Assembly: GCF_900105515.1 (NCBI RefSeq)
Contig: NZ_FNSY01000001.1
Location: 6,932,001-6,996,000 of the forward strand
Reading direction: 5' to 3'
Length of the DNA stretch: 64,000 bases
Source: Streptomyces sp. 2131.1
GTDB taxonomy: Bacteria > Actinomycetota > Actinomycetes > Streptomycetales > Streptomycetaceae
The notes below the pieces were generated by a model that had not been told where the DNA came from, searched no databases, and saw nothing but the letters and a program-made list of their open reading frames with translations. The position numbers and the translations under genes are program-made. Shown in pieces: positions 8,699 through 16,216 of the stretch (the first letter of the stretch is position 1; the number at the start of each line of letters is the position of its first letter).

Positions 8699-8968
8699 GT
8701 GAGGGCGGACGTGGGGGCGCTGGTGGAGGAAACCGTCGCAGGGGGGCTCCGTGACGGGCACGACGAAGTGGTCCGCCTGTATGTCGCTGCCTGTGCCGAA
8801 CGCATGGCGCCGCTGTTCGTGGGTCTACGGGCAGGTGTACCAGGGCGGGAAGCCGACCTGGACCTCTGCGCTGAGTCCGTTCGCGAACTCTGGCTGATCC
8901 CCTGCCCAGGTCGCTGGCGGCCGGAAGCACCTCGACGGACATTGGCGCGGCAGCGAGTGCCTGCCTGA
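8699..8968 (+). CDS. Short hypothetical protein, possibly truncated
   Basis: The first 60 residues look like real helical protein (EVVRLYVAACAERMAPLFVG, READLDLCAESVRELW). The last 20 (PCPGRWRPEAPRRTLARQRV) do not, so this may be the N-terminal half of a roughly 150-200-residue gene broken by a frameshift or deletion. The initial GTG is followed by an acidic helix. No family can be named with confidence. It lies between a methyltransferase and an amidase fragment. Confidence 0.4.
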   Translation: MRADVGALVEETVAGGLRDGHDEVVRLYVAACAERMAPLFVGLRAGVPGREADLDLCAESVRELWLIPCPGRWRPEAPRRTLARQRVPA

Positions 8969-9019
8969 GTTCGGCCAGGAGGGCACTTCGACGAACCACC
9001 CGCCAATCGAGATGACCCC

Positions 9020-9286
9020 TCAGACGTCGTTCGCCGTCGATCGGTGGCTCTGGCCGAGATGAGCATGGATGACAGGACCGAGACCGCCTGCCGGATCTGC
9101 GGGTACGACGATGGCGAAGCGGTGTTCTTCGGAGCCGGGGCCCATGGAAGCCCGGCCGCGGGCGGGCTTCAACCCGAAGAGGCCGTTGTAGGCGGCGGGA
9201 ACACGGAGCGAGCCGGCGGCGTCGGTGCCGTGGGCAAGCGGCACGACCCCGGCCGCTACGGCCGCGCCCCCGCTGGATCCGAGTGC
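9020..9286 (-). pseudogene. Amidase-signature enzyme fragment
   Basis: The minus strand carries the core amidase signature: GSSGGAAVAAGVVPLAHGTD, then AAGSLRVPAAYNGLFGLKP and ARGRASMGP. The Ser-cisSer-Lys triad region GSSGG and the nucleophile in AGSLRVPA are recognisable. Only about 80 of the usual 450-500 residues remain. Both the N-terminal Lys region and the whole C-terminal part are gone, so it cannot be active. It is one of a cluster of gene remnants between 9 and 13 kb. Confidence 0.7.
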
Positions 9287-9480
9287 ATCAGTGGGAGATG
9301 AGAGCGTTGCTCTGCAGCTGACTTCGTCCGATTGCTGGCCTCACGCCCTACTGGCCGGTATACAGGCGAGGTTGGGTCTGCCGGGCACCGGCCACCGAGC
9401 GCCGGGTGCCTTCTCATGTCCCGTGCGTCCTGGTCGCCGCCGAATGTCGGCGGACTGTCGGAATTTCTGGGGAGGACATG

Positions 9481-10401
9481 ATGATGCATCGGACGCGTCC
9501 GGGCGGGGCCATATCCAAGCGACGCACCGCCATCACGCTGGCCGCGCTGAGCAGCTGCGCGCTCGCCGTCGGCTTCACCGGCACGGCTTCGGCCGCGGCG
9601 GGAGGTGTGCACGGAACACCCCGCTCCACCTACGTGGCGCTGGGCGACTCCTACACTTCCGGCCCCCTGATACCCACGCAGGTCGACGCCAACTGTGCCC
9701 GTTCCGACCACAACTACCCGTCGATCACCGCCCGTGAGCGCCGCGTCACCTCGTTCACCGATGTGAGCTGCGGCGGTGCGACGACCGCCGAGATGTGGCA
9801 GGCGCAGGGCACCAACGGACCTCAACTGGAAGCGGTGAAGCGAGACACGGATCTCGTGACCCTGCAGATCGGCGGCAACGACGTCGGCTTCGGCTCCATC
9901 ATCGGCACCTGCGCCGGTCTCAGTGCCAAGGACCTCGCCGGCAACCCCTGTCAGCAGTACTACGGGGCTTCGGGTTACGACCAGTTGACAGTGAAGATCC
10001 TCCAGACAGCGCCCAAGGTCGCCCGCGTACTGCGGGAGGTGCACAGCAGGGCACCCCACGCGCGCGTGGTCGTCGTCGGCTACCCGGACCTCCTTCCCGA
10101 CGACGGCACGGGCTGCTACCCCGACGTCCCGTTCGCGGCCAAGGACTTCTCGTACCTGCGGGACACGGAGAAGCGCCTCAACCTGATGCTGCGCGCGGTG
10201 GCGCTGCTGAACCGGGCCGACTACGTGGACACGTACGGACCGACGGTGGGCCACGACATGTGCACGGCACCCGCCGACCGGTGGATCGAGCCGCTGCGCC
10301 CCACGGCGCCCGCCGCTCCGGCCCACCCCAACGCGAAGGGCGAGGAAGTCATGGCACAGGCGCTCCTGAAGACCCTCAGCAGAGGTGCTGGGCACCATTG
10401 A
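9481..10401 (+). CDS. Secreted SGNH/GDSL lipase-esterase
   Basis: This 306-residue protein starts at one of three consecutive ATG codons (9478, 9481, 9484) after GGAGG. The signal peptide contains a Lys-Arg-Arg stretch and hydrophobic ITLAALSSCALAVGF. The mature enzyme shows SGNH block I (YVALGDSYTSG, catalytic Ser in GDSY), block III (IGGNDVGF), and block V with His in APAHPNAKGEE. Cys residues (DANCARSD, VSCGG, GTCAGL, NPCQQ, GTGCYPD, DMCTAP) match the disulfide-rich Streptomyces esterase group. It would hydrolyse lipid or acyl esters outside the cell. It is monocistronic. Confidence 0.9.
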   Translation: MMHRTRPGGAISKRRTAITLAALSSCALAVGFTGTASAAAGGVHGTPRSTYVALGDSYTSGPLIPTQVDANCARSDHNYPSITARERRVTSFTDVSCGGATTAEMWQAQGTNGPQLEAVKRDTDLVTLQIGGNDVGFGSIIGTCAGLSAKDLAGNPCQQYYGASGYDQLTVKILQTAPKVARVLREVHSRAPHARVVVVGYPDLLPDDGTGCYPDVPFAAKDFSYLRDTEKRLNLMLRAVALLNRADYVDTYGPTVGHDMCTAPADRWIEPLRPTAPAAPAHPNAKGEEVMAQALLKTLSRGAGHH

Positions 10402-10442
10402 TCCCGTCCCTTGGCAGGCGGGCGCACGCACCCTGAGGCGGG

Positions 10443-10754
10443 TCACATCGCCACACGCGGGGCGGAGGCAGCCGGAACCCGCATCCCTTTCAGGTACTGG
10501 TCCCGGTCGCCCTGGAGGGCGAGGGTCTCGTAGCGGAGGGTCGGTTCACCCACGAGCGAGTGGGTCAGACGCATGGTGCCGTGGGTCTTGTTCGCGACGT
10601 CTTGCGAGGCCCACAGCTTGCGGAACCCATCGCTCTTCATGGCGAGTTCCCCGATCAACGAGGCGATCTGCGCGTCCTCCGGGTGCACGCCCGCCCAGAC
10701 CCGCAGCTGCCCCACCACGTCGCGGGCCTTGGTGTCCCAGTCGGTGGACAGATC
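10443..10754 (-). pseudogene. MmyB-type regulator, ligand-binding domain remnant
   Basis: The minus strand encodes the C-terminal part of an XRE-family MmyB-like regulator: DWDTKARDVVGQLRVWAG, IASLIGELAMKSDGFRKLWA, SQDVANKTHGTMRLTHSLVG and LRYETLALQGDRDQYL are typical of the MmyB ligand-binding domain. The N-terminal HTH domain (about 100 residues) and the first half of the sensor are missing. Coding character stops abruptly at about 10754, where an oppositely oriented aldehyde dehydrogenase fragment begins about 10 bp away. That marks a recombination junction. Confidence 0.75.
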
Positions 10755-10765
10755 GCGGGACGCGG

Positions 10766-11461
10766 GGTCTCGAACCCGGCGGCAGCGACCCCGCTCTGAT
10801 CCTGCCGGGGGCACCCCTGGGCCACGCGGCCGAGCAGATCGTGATGGGCCGCACCTACAACTCGGGCCAGGGCTGCGTGAACATCACGCGCGTCATCGTG
10901 GTCGGCAGGGAACGGGGCGAGTAGCTGCCGGCCGAGTTCAGGGAACGATTCGCCCGCATCACGGTGGGCGATCCCCGGGACGAGCGGACCGTGGTCGGTC
11001 CGCTCGTCCCGGGGATCGCCCTTGAGGGCCTGCTGCGGCAGATCCGGGAGGCCGAGGCCGCGGGCGCCCGCATCGCCTTCGGCGGCAGCCGGATCGACCG
11101 TCCCGGGTTCTACCTCGAACCGACGATCGTCACGGACATCACCGAGGACAATCCGCTGTACCACGAGGAGGCGTTCGGCCCCGTGCTGTCGTTCCACGCG
11201 GTGGACAGCGAGGAGGAGGCGATCCGGCTGGCCAACGCCACGCGCTTCGGCCTCGGCTCCTACGTCTTCGACGCGGACGTCGAGCACGCCCGGCAGGTGG
11301 CCGGCCGTCTGGAGGCCGGGATGGTGTACATCAACTCCTGCTTCGCCGACTCGCCGCGGCTGCCCTTCGACGGGGTCGAGAACTGCGGATTCGGCCGCGA
11401 GCCGGCCGAGATCGGCATCGGCGGGTTCCTCAACCGAAAGATGGTGAAGGTCGCGCAGTGA
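10766..11461 (+). pseudogene. Aldehyde dehydrogenase C-terminal half, with in-frame stop
   Basis: The ALDH family core is visible from LEPGGSDPALIL through YNSGQGCVN (catalytic Cys), GDPRDERTVVGPLVPG, YLEPTIVTDITEDNPLYHEE, AFGPVLSF and NATRFGLGSYVF, to the C terminus. The first 250 or so residues, including the NAD-binding Rossmann part and most of the Glu loop, are missing. A TAG at 10922-10924 interrupts the frame after VVGRERGE; the same frame then continues with LPAEFRERFARI. It is therefore non-functional. The order resembles succinate-semialdehyde dehydrogenases. A 25-bp inverted repeat lies inside the remnant. Confidence 0.8.
10966..11021. repeat. 25-bp perfect inverted repeat with 6-nt loop
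   Basis: The arms at 10966-10990 and 10997-11021 are exactly complementary over 25 bp and flank the loop GTGGTC. The left arm begins GGGCGATCCCCGGG and ends GAGCGGACC. It lies inside the ALDH remnant, where both strands can read GDPRDERT and GPLVPGIA. Such perfection is unusual inside coding sequence. Confidence 0.9.
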
Positions 11462-11462
11462 T

Positions 11463-11487
11463 CCCGGGCCGAGGCCGGCGGCCCGGG
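11463..11487. terminator. Hairpin between convergent genes
   Basis: An 8-bp GC stem CCCGGGCC / GGCCCGGG with a 9-nt loop lies between the ALDH remnant stop and the end of the minus-strand oxidoreductase. It could terminate both directions. Confidence 0.45.
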
Positions 11488-11497
11488 TACTGCCGGC

Positions 11498-12427
11498 TCA
11501 GGGGATGAGGACGAGCTTGCCGTGGATCCCACCGGACTCTCCGAGGCGGTGGGCTTCGGCGGCGCTCGACAGCGGCAGCGTCGAGTGGACCTTGACGCGC
11601 AGCGCTCCGGTGGCGGCCATGTCGGCGATGGCCCGCATACCGGCGTGGTCGGACTGCACCATCATGCTGCGGTACCGCACACCGCGCTCACCGGCCAGGG
11701 CCAGGGCCTCGTCGTCGGCGCCCAGGAGGGAGACGAGGACACCGCCACGGCGCACGGCGCGCAGGGAGTCCAGGCGCGTCTGCCCGGTGAGCGGTACGAG
11801 CGCGGCATCGGCGTCCGTGAGGACGTCGCCGATGGTGGTGGTGCGGTAGTCGAAGACCTGGTCCGCGCCCAGGGAGCGTACGAACTCCGCGTCGGCCGCC
11901 GACGCGGTGGCGGTGACCTCGGCGCCGAGATGACGGGCGATCTGTACGGCGAGGTGGCCCACCCCGCCGGCACCGCCCTGGATCAGCACCCGCTGGCCCC
12001 TTGTGACGCGGGCGGTGTCATTCAGGGCCTGCCAGGCCGTGAGCGCGGCCAGGGGCAGCGCCGCGGCCTGTGTGAAGTCGATGCTGTCGGGCTTGGCCGC
12101 GAAGGCCCGGGCCGGCCCGGTGGCGTACTCGGCGTAGCCGCCGGGCTCGTACGGATACGGCAGCATCCCGAAGACCGCGTCGCCTTCGTCGAAGATCGTG
12201 ACACCGGGGCCGGCCTTGTCGACGACACCGGCCACGTCCCAGCCGGTGGTCGCGGGCAGGCCGTGGTCGTAGGGAATCGTGCCGTCGCGGTGCTTCCAGT
12301 CGGTCGGATTCACACCCGCCGCGGCGACCCGGACGCGGATCTCGCCCACGCCCGGCTCGGGAAGCGGCAGTTCGGTCTCGATGAGGACCTCGGGCCCTCC
12401 GTAGGTCTGCTGAATGATCGCTCGCAT
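11498..12427 (-). CDS. NADPH:quinone reductase-like MDR oxidoreductase
   Basis: A complete 309-residue medium-chain dehydrogenase/reductase. The N-terminal GroES-like domain runs from MRAIIQQTYGGPEVL through AAAGVNPTDWKHRDG. The Rossmann domain has the fingerprint GGAGGVGHLAVQIARHLGA at about residue 150. The C terminus ends GESGGIHGKLVLIP, typical of quinone reductases. The zinc-ligand Cys and the structural four-Cys loop of true alcohol dehydrogenases are absent, so a zinc-independent NADPH quinone or enone reductase is likely. The ATG is preceded by AAGGAGCCGC. It lies just downstream of a second, broken MDR gene on the same strand. Confidence 0.88.
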   Translation of the reverse strand: MRAIIQQTYGGPEVLIETELPLPEPGVGEIRVRVAAAGVNPTDWKHRDGTIPYDHGLPATTGWDVAGVVDKAGPGVTIFDEGDAVFGMLPYPYEPGGYAEYATGPARAFAAKPDSIDFTQAAALPLAALTAWQALNDTARVTRGQRVLIQGGAGGVGHLAVQIARHLGAEVTATASAADAEFVRSLGADQVFDYRTTTIGDVLTDADAALVPLTGQTRLDSLRAVRRGGVLVSLLGADDEALALAGERGVRYRSMMVQSDHAGMRAIADMAATGALRVKVHSTLPLSSAAEAHRLGESGGIHGKLVLIP

Positions 12428-12467
12428 GGGTGCGGCTCCTTGTGGGGCGGTGAGTACGGGTCCGGGA

Positions 12468-12902
12468 TCAGGCGGCGTCGGTGCCGTGATCGACGGTGAG
12501 GACGATCTTGCCGGTCTGCGCGTTGGATTCCATGTAGCGGTGGGCTTCGGCGACGTCGCCGAGGTCGAAGGGATTGTCGACCACCGGAGCCAGGGCGCCG
12601 TCGCTCAGGCCCCGCGTTGCTGAACGCGACCGCGCGGCGCAGCCGTGCTCCGGGGCCCACGTCACACGGAACATCGTGAACATGCCTGTGCTCAGGGTCG
12701 AGGGCAGGCCGGACGCCGTGGCCGCCCGTGATCTCCTTGACGCGGCGACCAGGTCCTCGTTCTCGCTGTCGATGTCATGCGCGGCGCAGACATCGAGGAG
12801 CGCCTGCCGCTTCGAGGCGCCCCGGACGGTGGCGATCGGCACCGCGCCGACGAGGCGGGCCGTCTGGATCGCGGCCAGGCCGACTTCTCCGCAGGCCGCC
12901 AT
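12468..12902 (-). pseudogene. Broken MDR/zinc-binding dehydrogenase
   Basis: The first part reads EVGLAAIQTARLVGAVPIAT and SKRQALLDVCAAHDI, matching the nucleotide-binding region of a quinone oxidoreductase. The last part reads VVDNPFDLGDVAEAHRYMES and TGKIVLTVD, the family C terminus. The stretch between (SRRSRAATASG ... HGCAARSRSATRG) is out of frame, and the N-terminal catalytic domain is missing. It is a decayed paralogue of the intact neighbour. The glucanase promoter overlaps its truncated 5' end. Confidence 0.7.
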
Positions 12903-12959
12903 TGACGCGTACCTGACCGATCGATACGCTCCAGAAACCCTTCTGAGAGCGCTCTCAGA
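12902..12959 (+). promoter_or_regulatory. Glucanase promoter with LacI-type operator
   Basis: -35 TTGACG (12902-12907), 17-bp spacer, -10 TACGCT (12925-12930). Immediately downstream is an 18-bp perfect palindrome, TCTGAGAGCGCTCTCAGA (12942-12959), covering the expected +5 to +22 region. Its GAGAGCGCTCTC core is of the LacI-family type and resembles Streptomyces CebR-like sugar operators (consensus TGGGAGCGCTCCCA). Repression relieved by glucan oligosaccharides is the natural inference. No LacI gene is in the window. Confidence 0.8.
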
Positions 12960-13021
12960 TCGCTTCGGAGGTCTCGCACCGGCTACCTCCGCAGCACGGC
13001 TTTCCGGATGAGGAGTAGAGC

Positions 13022-14257
13022 TTGTCCGCCAACATTCTTTCCGTCCCCCGCACGCACCGGTCCCGTCGGCCCAGGGCAGCCGCCCTGGTCGCCGTGCTCG
13101 CGCTGGCCGGCGGATGTCTCGTCGCCACTCAGGTCACCGCCGCCACCGAGGCTGCGGCCGTTCCCGCGACCATCCCGCTCACGCTCGCCAACAAGTCCGG
13201 ACGCGGCGAGCAGGTCTACGTCTACGTCATCGGCACTGAACTCTCGTCCGGGCGCCAGGGCTGGTCCGACGCGAATGGCACCTTCCATCCGTGGCCCGCC
13301 GGCGGCAACCCGCCGACGCCCGCTCCGGACGCGTCCATCGCGGGCCCGGCCAACGGGCAGTCGAAGACGATCCGGATGCCGAAGTTCTCCGGCCGCGTCT
13401 ACTTCTCCTACGGGCAGAAGCTGGTCTTCAAGCTCACCACCGGCGGTCTGGTGCAGCCCGCGGTGCAGAACCCGAGCGACCCGAACGCCAACATTCTCTT
13501 CAACTGGACCGAGTACACGCTCAACGACGCCGGTCTGTGGATCAACAGCACCCAGGTCGACATGTTCTCCGCCCCTTACGCGGTCGGAGTGAAGCGCCCG
13601 AACGGCACCACCCTGTCCACCGGACACCTCAAGCCCGGTGGCTACAAGGCGTTCTTCGACTCCCTGCGCAGTCAGTCCGGCGGCTGGGGCGGGCTCGTCA
13701 GGACCCGCTCCGACGGGACGATCCTGCGGGCGCTCGCCCCCGGCCATGGCATCGAGGCCGGAGCGTTGTCGGCCTCGGTCATGAACGACTATGTCAACCG
13801 GGTGTGGAGCAAGTATTCCTCGCAGACGCTGACCGTCCAGCCGTTCGCGGACCAGCCGAACACGAAGTACTTCGGACGGGTGCAAGGCAACACCATGAAC
13901 TTCACCAACAGTTCGGGAGCGGTCGTCACCAGCTTCCAGAAGCCCGACTCGGACAGTATCTTCGGCTGCTACAAGCTCCTCGACGCGCCGAACGACCTTG
14001 TTCGGGGGCCCATCTCCCGCACCCTGTGTGCCGGTTACAACCGGTCGACGCTGCTGAGCAACCCCAACCAGCCCGACGCGAACGACGCGAACTTCTACAA
14101 GGACGCGGTCACCAATCACTACTCAGCCAAGATCCACGCCCAGATGGCCGACGGCAAGGCCTACGGCTTCGCCTTCGACGACGTGGGCGCGCACGAATCA
14201 CTCGTGCACGACGGCGACCCACAACAGGCGTACATCACGCTGGACCCGTTCAACTAG
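13022..14257 (+). CDS. Secreted beta-1,3-glucanase, GH64 type
   Basis: A 411-residue secreted protein. It starts at TTG (13022) 6 nt after AGGAG; no ATG or GTG in this frame is better placed. The signal peptide has a basic start (HRSRRPRA) and a core ALVAVLALAGGCLVA. The mature protein begins TIPLTLANKSGRGEQVYVYV and contains WSDANGTFHPWPAGG, SGRVYFSYGQKLVFKL and FNWTEYTLNDAGLWINSTQV, characteristic of GH64 laminaripentaose-producing beta-1,3-glucanases. YGFAFDDVGAHESLVH near the end is also typical. It would degrade fungal or algal beta-1,3-glucan. A LacI-type operator precedes it and a terminator follows. Confidence 0.9.
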   Translation: MSANILSVPRTHRSRRPRAAALVAVLALAGGCLVATQVTAATEAAAVPATIPLTLANKSGRGEQVYVYVIGTELSSGRQGWSDANGTFHPWPAGGNPPTPAPDASIAGPANGQSKTIRMPKFSGRVYFSYGQKLVFKLTTGGLVQPAVQNPSDPNANILFNWTEYTLNDAGLWINSTQVDMFSAPYAVGVKRPNGTTLSTGHLKPGGYKAFFDSLRSQSGGWGGLVRTRSDGTILRALAPGHGIEAGALSASVMNDYVNRVWSKYSSQTLTVQPFADQPNTKYFGRVQGNTMNFTNSSGAVVTSFQKPDSDSIFGCYKLLDAPNDLVRGPISRTLCAGYNRSTLLSNPNQPDANDANFYKDAVTNHYSAKIHAQMADGKAYGFAFDDVGAHESLVHDGDPQQAYITLDPFN

Positions 14258-14270
14258 GGGCTGTCCGTGA

Positions 14271-14306
14271 ACGGGCCCGCCGCAGCTCAGGCTGCGGCGG
14301 GTCCGT
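14271..14306 (+). terminator. Terminator after the glucanase
   Basis: 15-bp stem ACGGGCCCGCCGCAG / CTGCGGCGGGTCCGT (one G.T pair) with the loop CTCAGG, 13 nt past the stop codon. Confidence 0.75.
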
Positions 14307-14523
14307 CGCCATGCCGACGCTCGGCGCGGGACGCTGGAGCCGACTCCCAGCGGCACAACGACACCTGCTCGCGGCAGACGGCAGCTGGGTCACCCTCTAC
14401 CTGGGCACCTCTTACCCGAGCGCCGACCGCCTCTGGCACCTGGCGGACGACAACACCAGCTGGTGACGGCAACCGCGCCTCCCTCCGACCGGACCGAACG
14501 GAGGCGCGGACAGTGAGTCCGCC

Positions 14524-14553
14524 GAAGTCCCCGGCCGCACGGCCGGGGACTTC
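14524..14553. terminator. Second strong hairpin, 13-bp perfect stem
   Basis: GAAGTCCCCGGCC / GGCCGGGGACTTC with tetraloop GCAC. The 220 bp between this hairpin and the glucanase terminator hold only a short plus-strand remnant (LAADGSWVTLYLGTSYP, ending ADDNTSW at 14463), apparently the tail of a lost gene whose terminator this would be. Confidence 0.65.
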
Positions 14554-14778
14554 CGTGTCCACTTTCCGTGGGCCCGTGGGCGGCGGGGTGCTGTAGCCGG
14601 ATTCTCACCTACCCTCGGCGGCGTGCTGCCGGCGCGAGGCAGAAACCCCTGACCCTGATCCGTGGCACTGCGTGGCTCGTAAAGGGCTCGACCACGGCGC
14701 AGAGCTTGCTCCGCGATCCGTGCCGCGTCCGTGACGACGGCGCTCATTCGTGAGGCGAGCGGGGCCGGGGTGGTCGGT

Positions 14779-15012
14779 TCAGCCCGGGTTGAGGACCGAG
14801 TCGTCCAGGGGGCGGGCTCCGGGCAGTTGGTGGCGGGCGGCGATCAGTGCCGCGTCGATGTCGCGGGTGCCGGTGGACACACACAGCGTGTAGGCCACAT
14901 CGTTCATGCGCCGACGCACCTGCGCGCTGTCGGCGTGGGAGGCGTCCACGGCGGCGAGGGCTTCGTACTGGTCGATCAGATTCCGCAGCACCGCGGGGTG
15001 GGCCATCAGCAT
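14779..15012 (-). CDS. DUF5133-like small protein
   Basis: A 77-residue protein beginning MLMAHPAVLRNLIDQYEALA, the hallmark N terminus of Streptomyces DUF5133 proteins, followed by VRRRMNDVAYTLCVSTGTRD and DAALIAARHQLPGARP. The ATG at 15012 is chosen over the one 9 codons upstream because the family starts here and GAAGGA lies about 10 nt before it. The role of DUF5133 is unknown. It lies downstream of, and in the same direction as, an RsbW-like ATPase gene, with about 150 bp between them. Confidence 0.8.
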   Translation of the reverse strand: MLMAHPAVLRNLIDQYEALAAVDASHADSAQVRRRMNDVAYTLCVSTGTRDIDAALIAARHQLPGARPLDDSVLNPG

Positions 15013-15162
15013 TACAAAACCGTCCTTCTTCACCTGCACCGACTGGCTAGGGCCGTGCGCTCACGTACCCGATTCCACGCCCCGCACTCCCCGCCCGCCT
15101 CACACGCCCCAGGCGCCCTCCATCTGCCTCCTGAACAGGGCGTTCTTCAAGGGGTTCGAGGG

Positions 15163-15651
15163 TTACCAGGCGGTGTGGCCGGAGGGGCTGTGGTCGGTGC
15201 TGTCGTGGAGGGAGACGCGGACGGTCACGCGTTTGCCGACCGGTTCGCGGTGGATCTCGAAGCTCTGGCAGACCATGAGGACGAGTTCCAGGCCGTGCCG
15301 GCCGATCCGGGTCGGGTCGCAGGGGGAAGCGGTGGGGAGCACCGGGCCGGAGTCCCACATGGTGATGCTCAGCATGGCGCCGTCGGACTCCAGGTCCAGC
15401 AGACACGGCCCCGGAGCGTACTTGCACACGTTGGTGGCCAGCTCACTGACCACCAACTGCGCCACATCCGCCGCACGTTCGGAGACAGACCAGCCCTTTG
15501 ATGACCCTGTCCCGGTAAGGAAGTCGCGGGCGAAACCGCGGGCACGGGCTATCGCACCCGACGTCATGTCGTACGCGGCACTGCCGCGCATGGTGCCCGT
15601 TTCCTCGGCCCGGCTCTGGTCGACGTCCTTGCGAACTGCCTGCTGCTTCAT
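15163..15651 (-). CDS. RsbW/SpoIIAB-like ATP-binding protein
   Basis: 162 residues with a single HATPase_c domain of the anti-sigma/serine kinase type. The N-box is LVVSELATNVCKYAP, the G1 box is MWDSGP and the G2 box is RIGRHGLELVLMVCQ. A disordered N-terminal 25 residues (MKQQAVRKDVDQ) precedes it. Streptomyces encodes dozens of these. Some bind sigma factors or phosphorylate anti-anti-sigma factors, and most are unassigned. No sigma factor or STAS-domain partner is adjacent, so its target is elsewhere. Confidence 0.85.
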   Translation of the reverse strand: MKQQAVRKDVDQSRAEETGTMRGSAAYDMTSGAIARARGFARDFLTGTGSSKGWSVSERAADVAQLVVSELATNVCKYAPGPCLLDLESDGAMLSITMWDSGPVLPTASPCDPTRIGRHGLELVLMVCQSFEIHREPVGKRVTVRVSLHDSTDHSPSGHTAW

Positions 15652-15966
15652 GGTTACCCCCGGTCGGCCGGCCGCGTTTCGCAGCCCTCCGTCCACTACC
15701 CGCACACACGAGTCGCACACGCCCTGCGCGGCGTGTGAGGGGCCACGGCCGTCACGAAACGGAGCGCCCCGACGGCCATGACCGATCCGCACCACCCTGG
15801 CCCGAACCGCCGCAGAACCGCGGGCACGACCCCGCAGCTGGATTTCGTCGGATCGCGGCTTCGCTGCCGCGGGCGCGCCTAGTACGACGGAGGTGGCGGG
15901 GTATCCGTTTCAGTGGGCCGGAGCGTCTGCCCGGCCCACCGGCTATGGAGGAAGCAGGGACCCGCC

Positions 15967-16128
15967 GTGAACTCTGCGACAGTGGGTGGTCTGATCAGCA
16001 GCATGCATCCGGAGGGCGACCCGGTCCGCACGTGCGAGCCGGCGACCGCGCCAGATCTCGGCCCGGACGAGACGGGGCAGTACGAGGACTCGCCCGAGCA
16101 GCCCACGATCGTCCGGGGCCAGGACTGA
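15967..16128 (+). CDS. Possible small acidic protein, 53 aa
   Basis: The GTG at 15967 is preceded by GAGGAAGCAGGGA. The peptide (NSATVGGLISSMHPEGDPVR ... EDSPEQPTIVRGQD) is acidic, hydrophilic and low in complexity, like many short Streptomyces proteins of unknown function. Coding evidence is limited to the ribosome-binding site and codon bias. Confidence 0.35.
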   Translation: MNSATVGGLISSMHPEGDPVRTCEPATAPDLGPDETGQYEDSPEQPTIVRGQD

Positions 16129-16216
16129 GCGTCCTGTTCCGTGCGCGCACGCCGTGAACCAGCCCCCGTGCGGTCGGCGGACGTGCGGTTCCCGCTTCTT
16201 CACCGAGGGGGCCCGG

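Noticed and set aside
10966..11021. Reading the 25-bp inverted repeat as a terminator
   Set aside because: It lies in the middle of a coding remnant with the frame open through it. The arms encode a conserved ALDH peptide.
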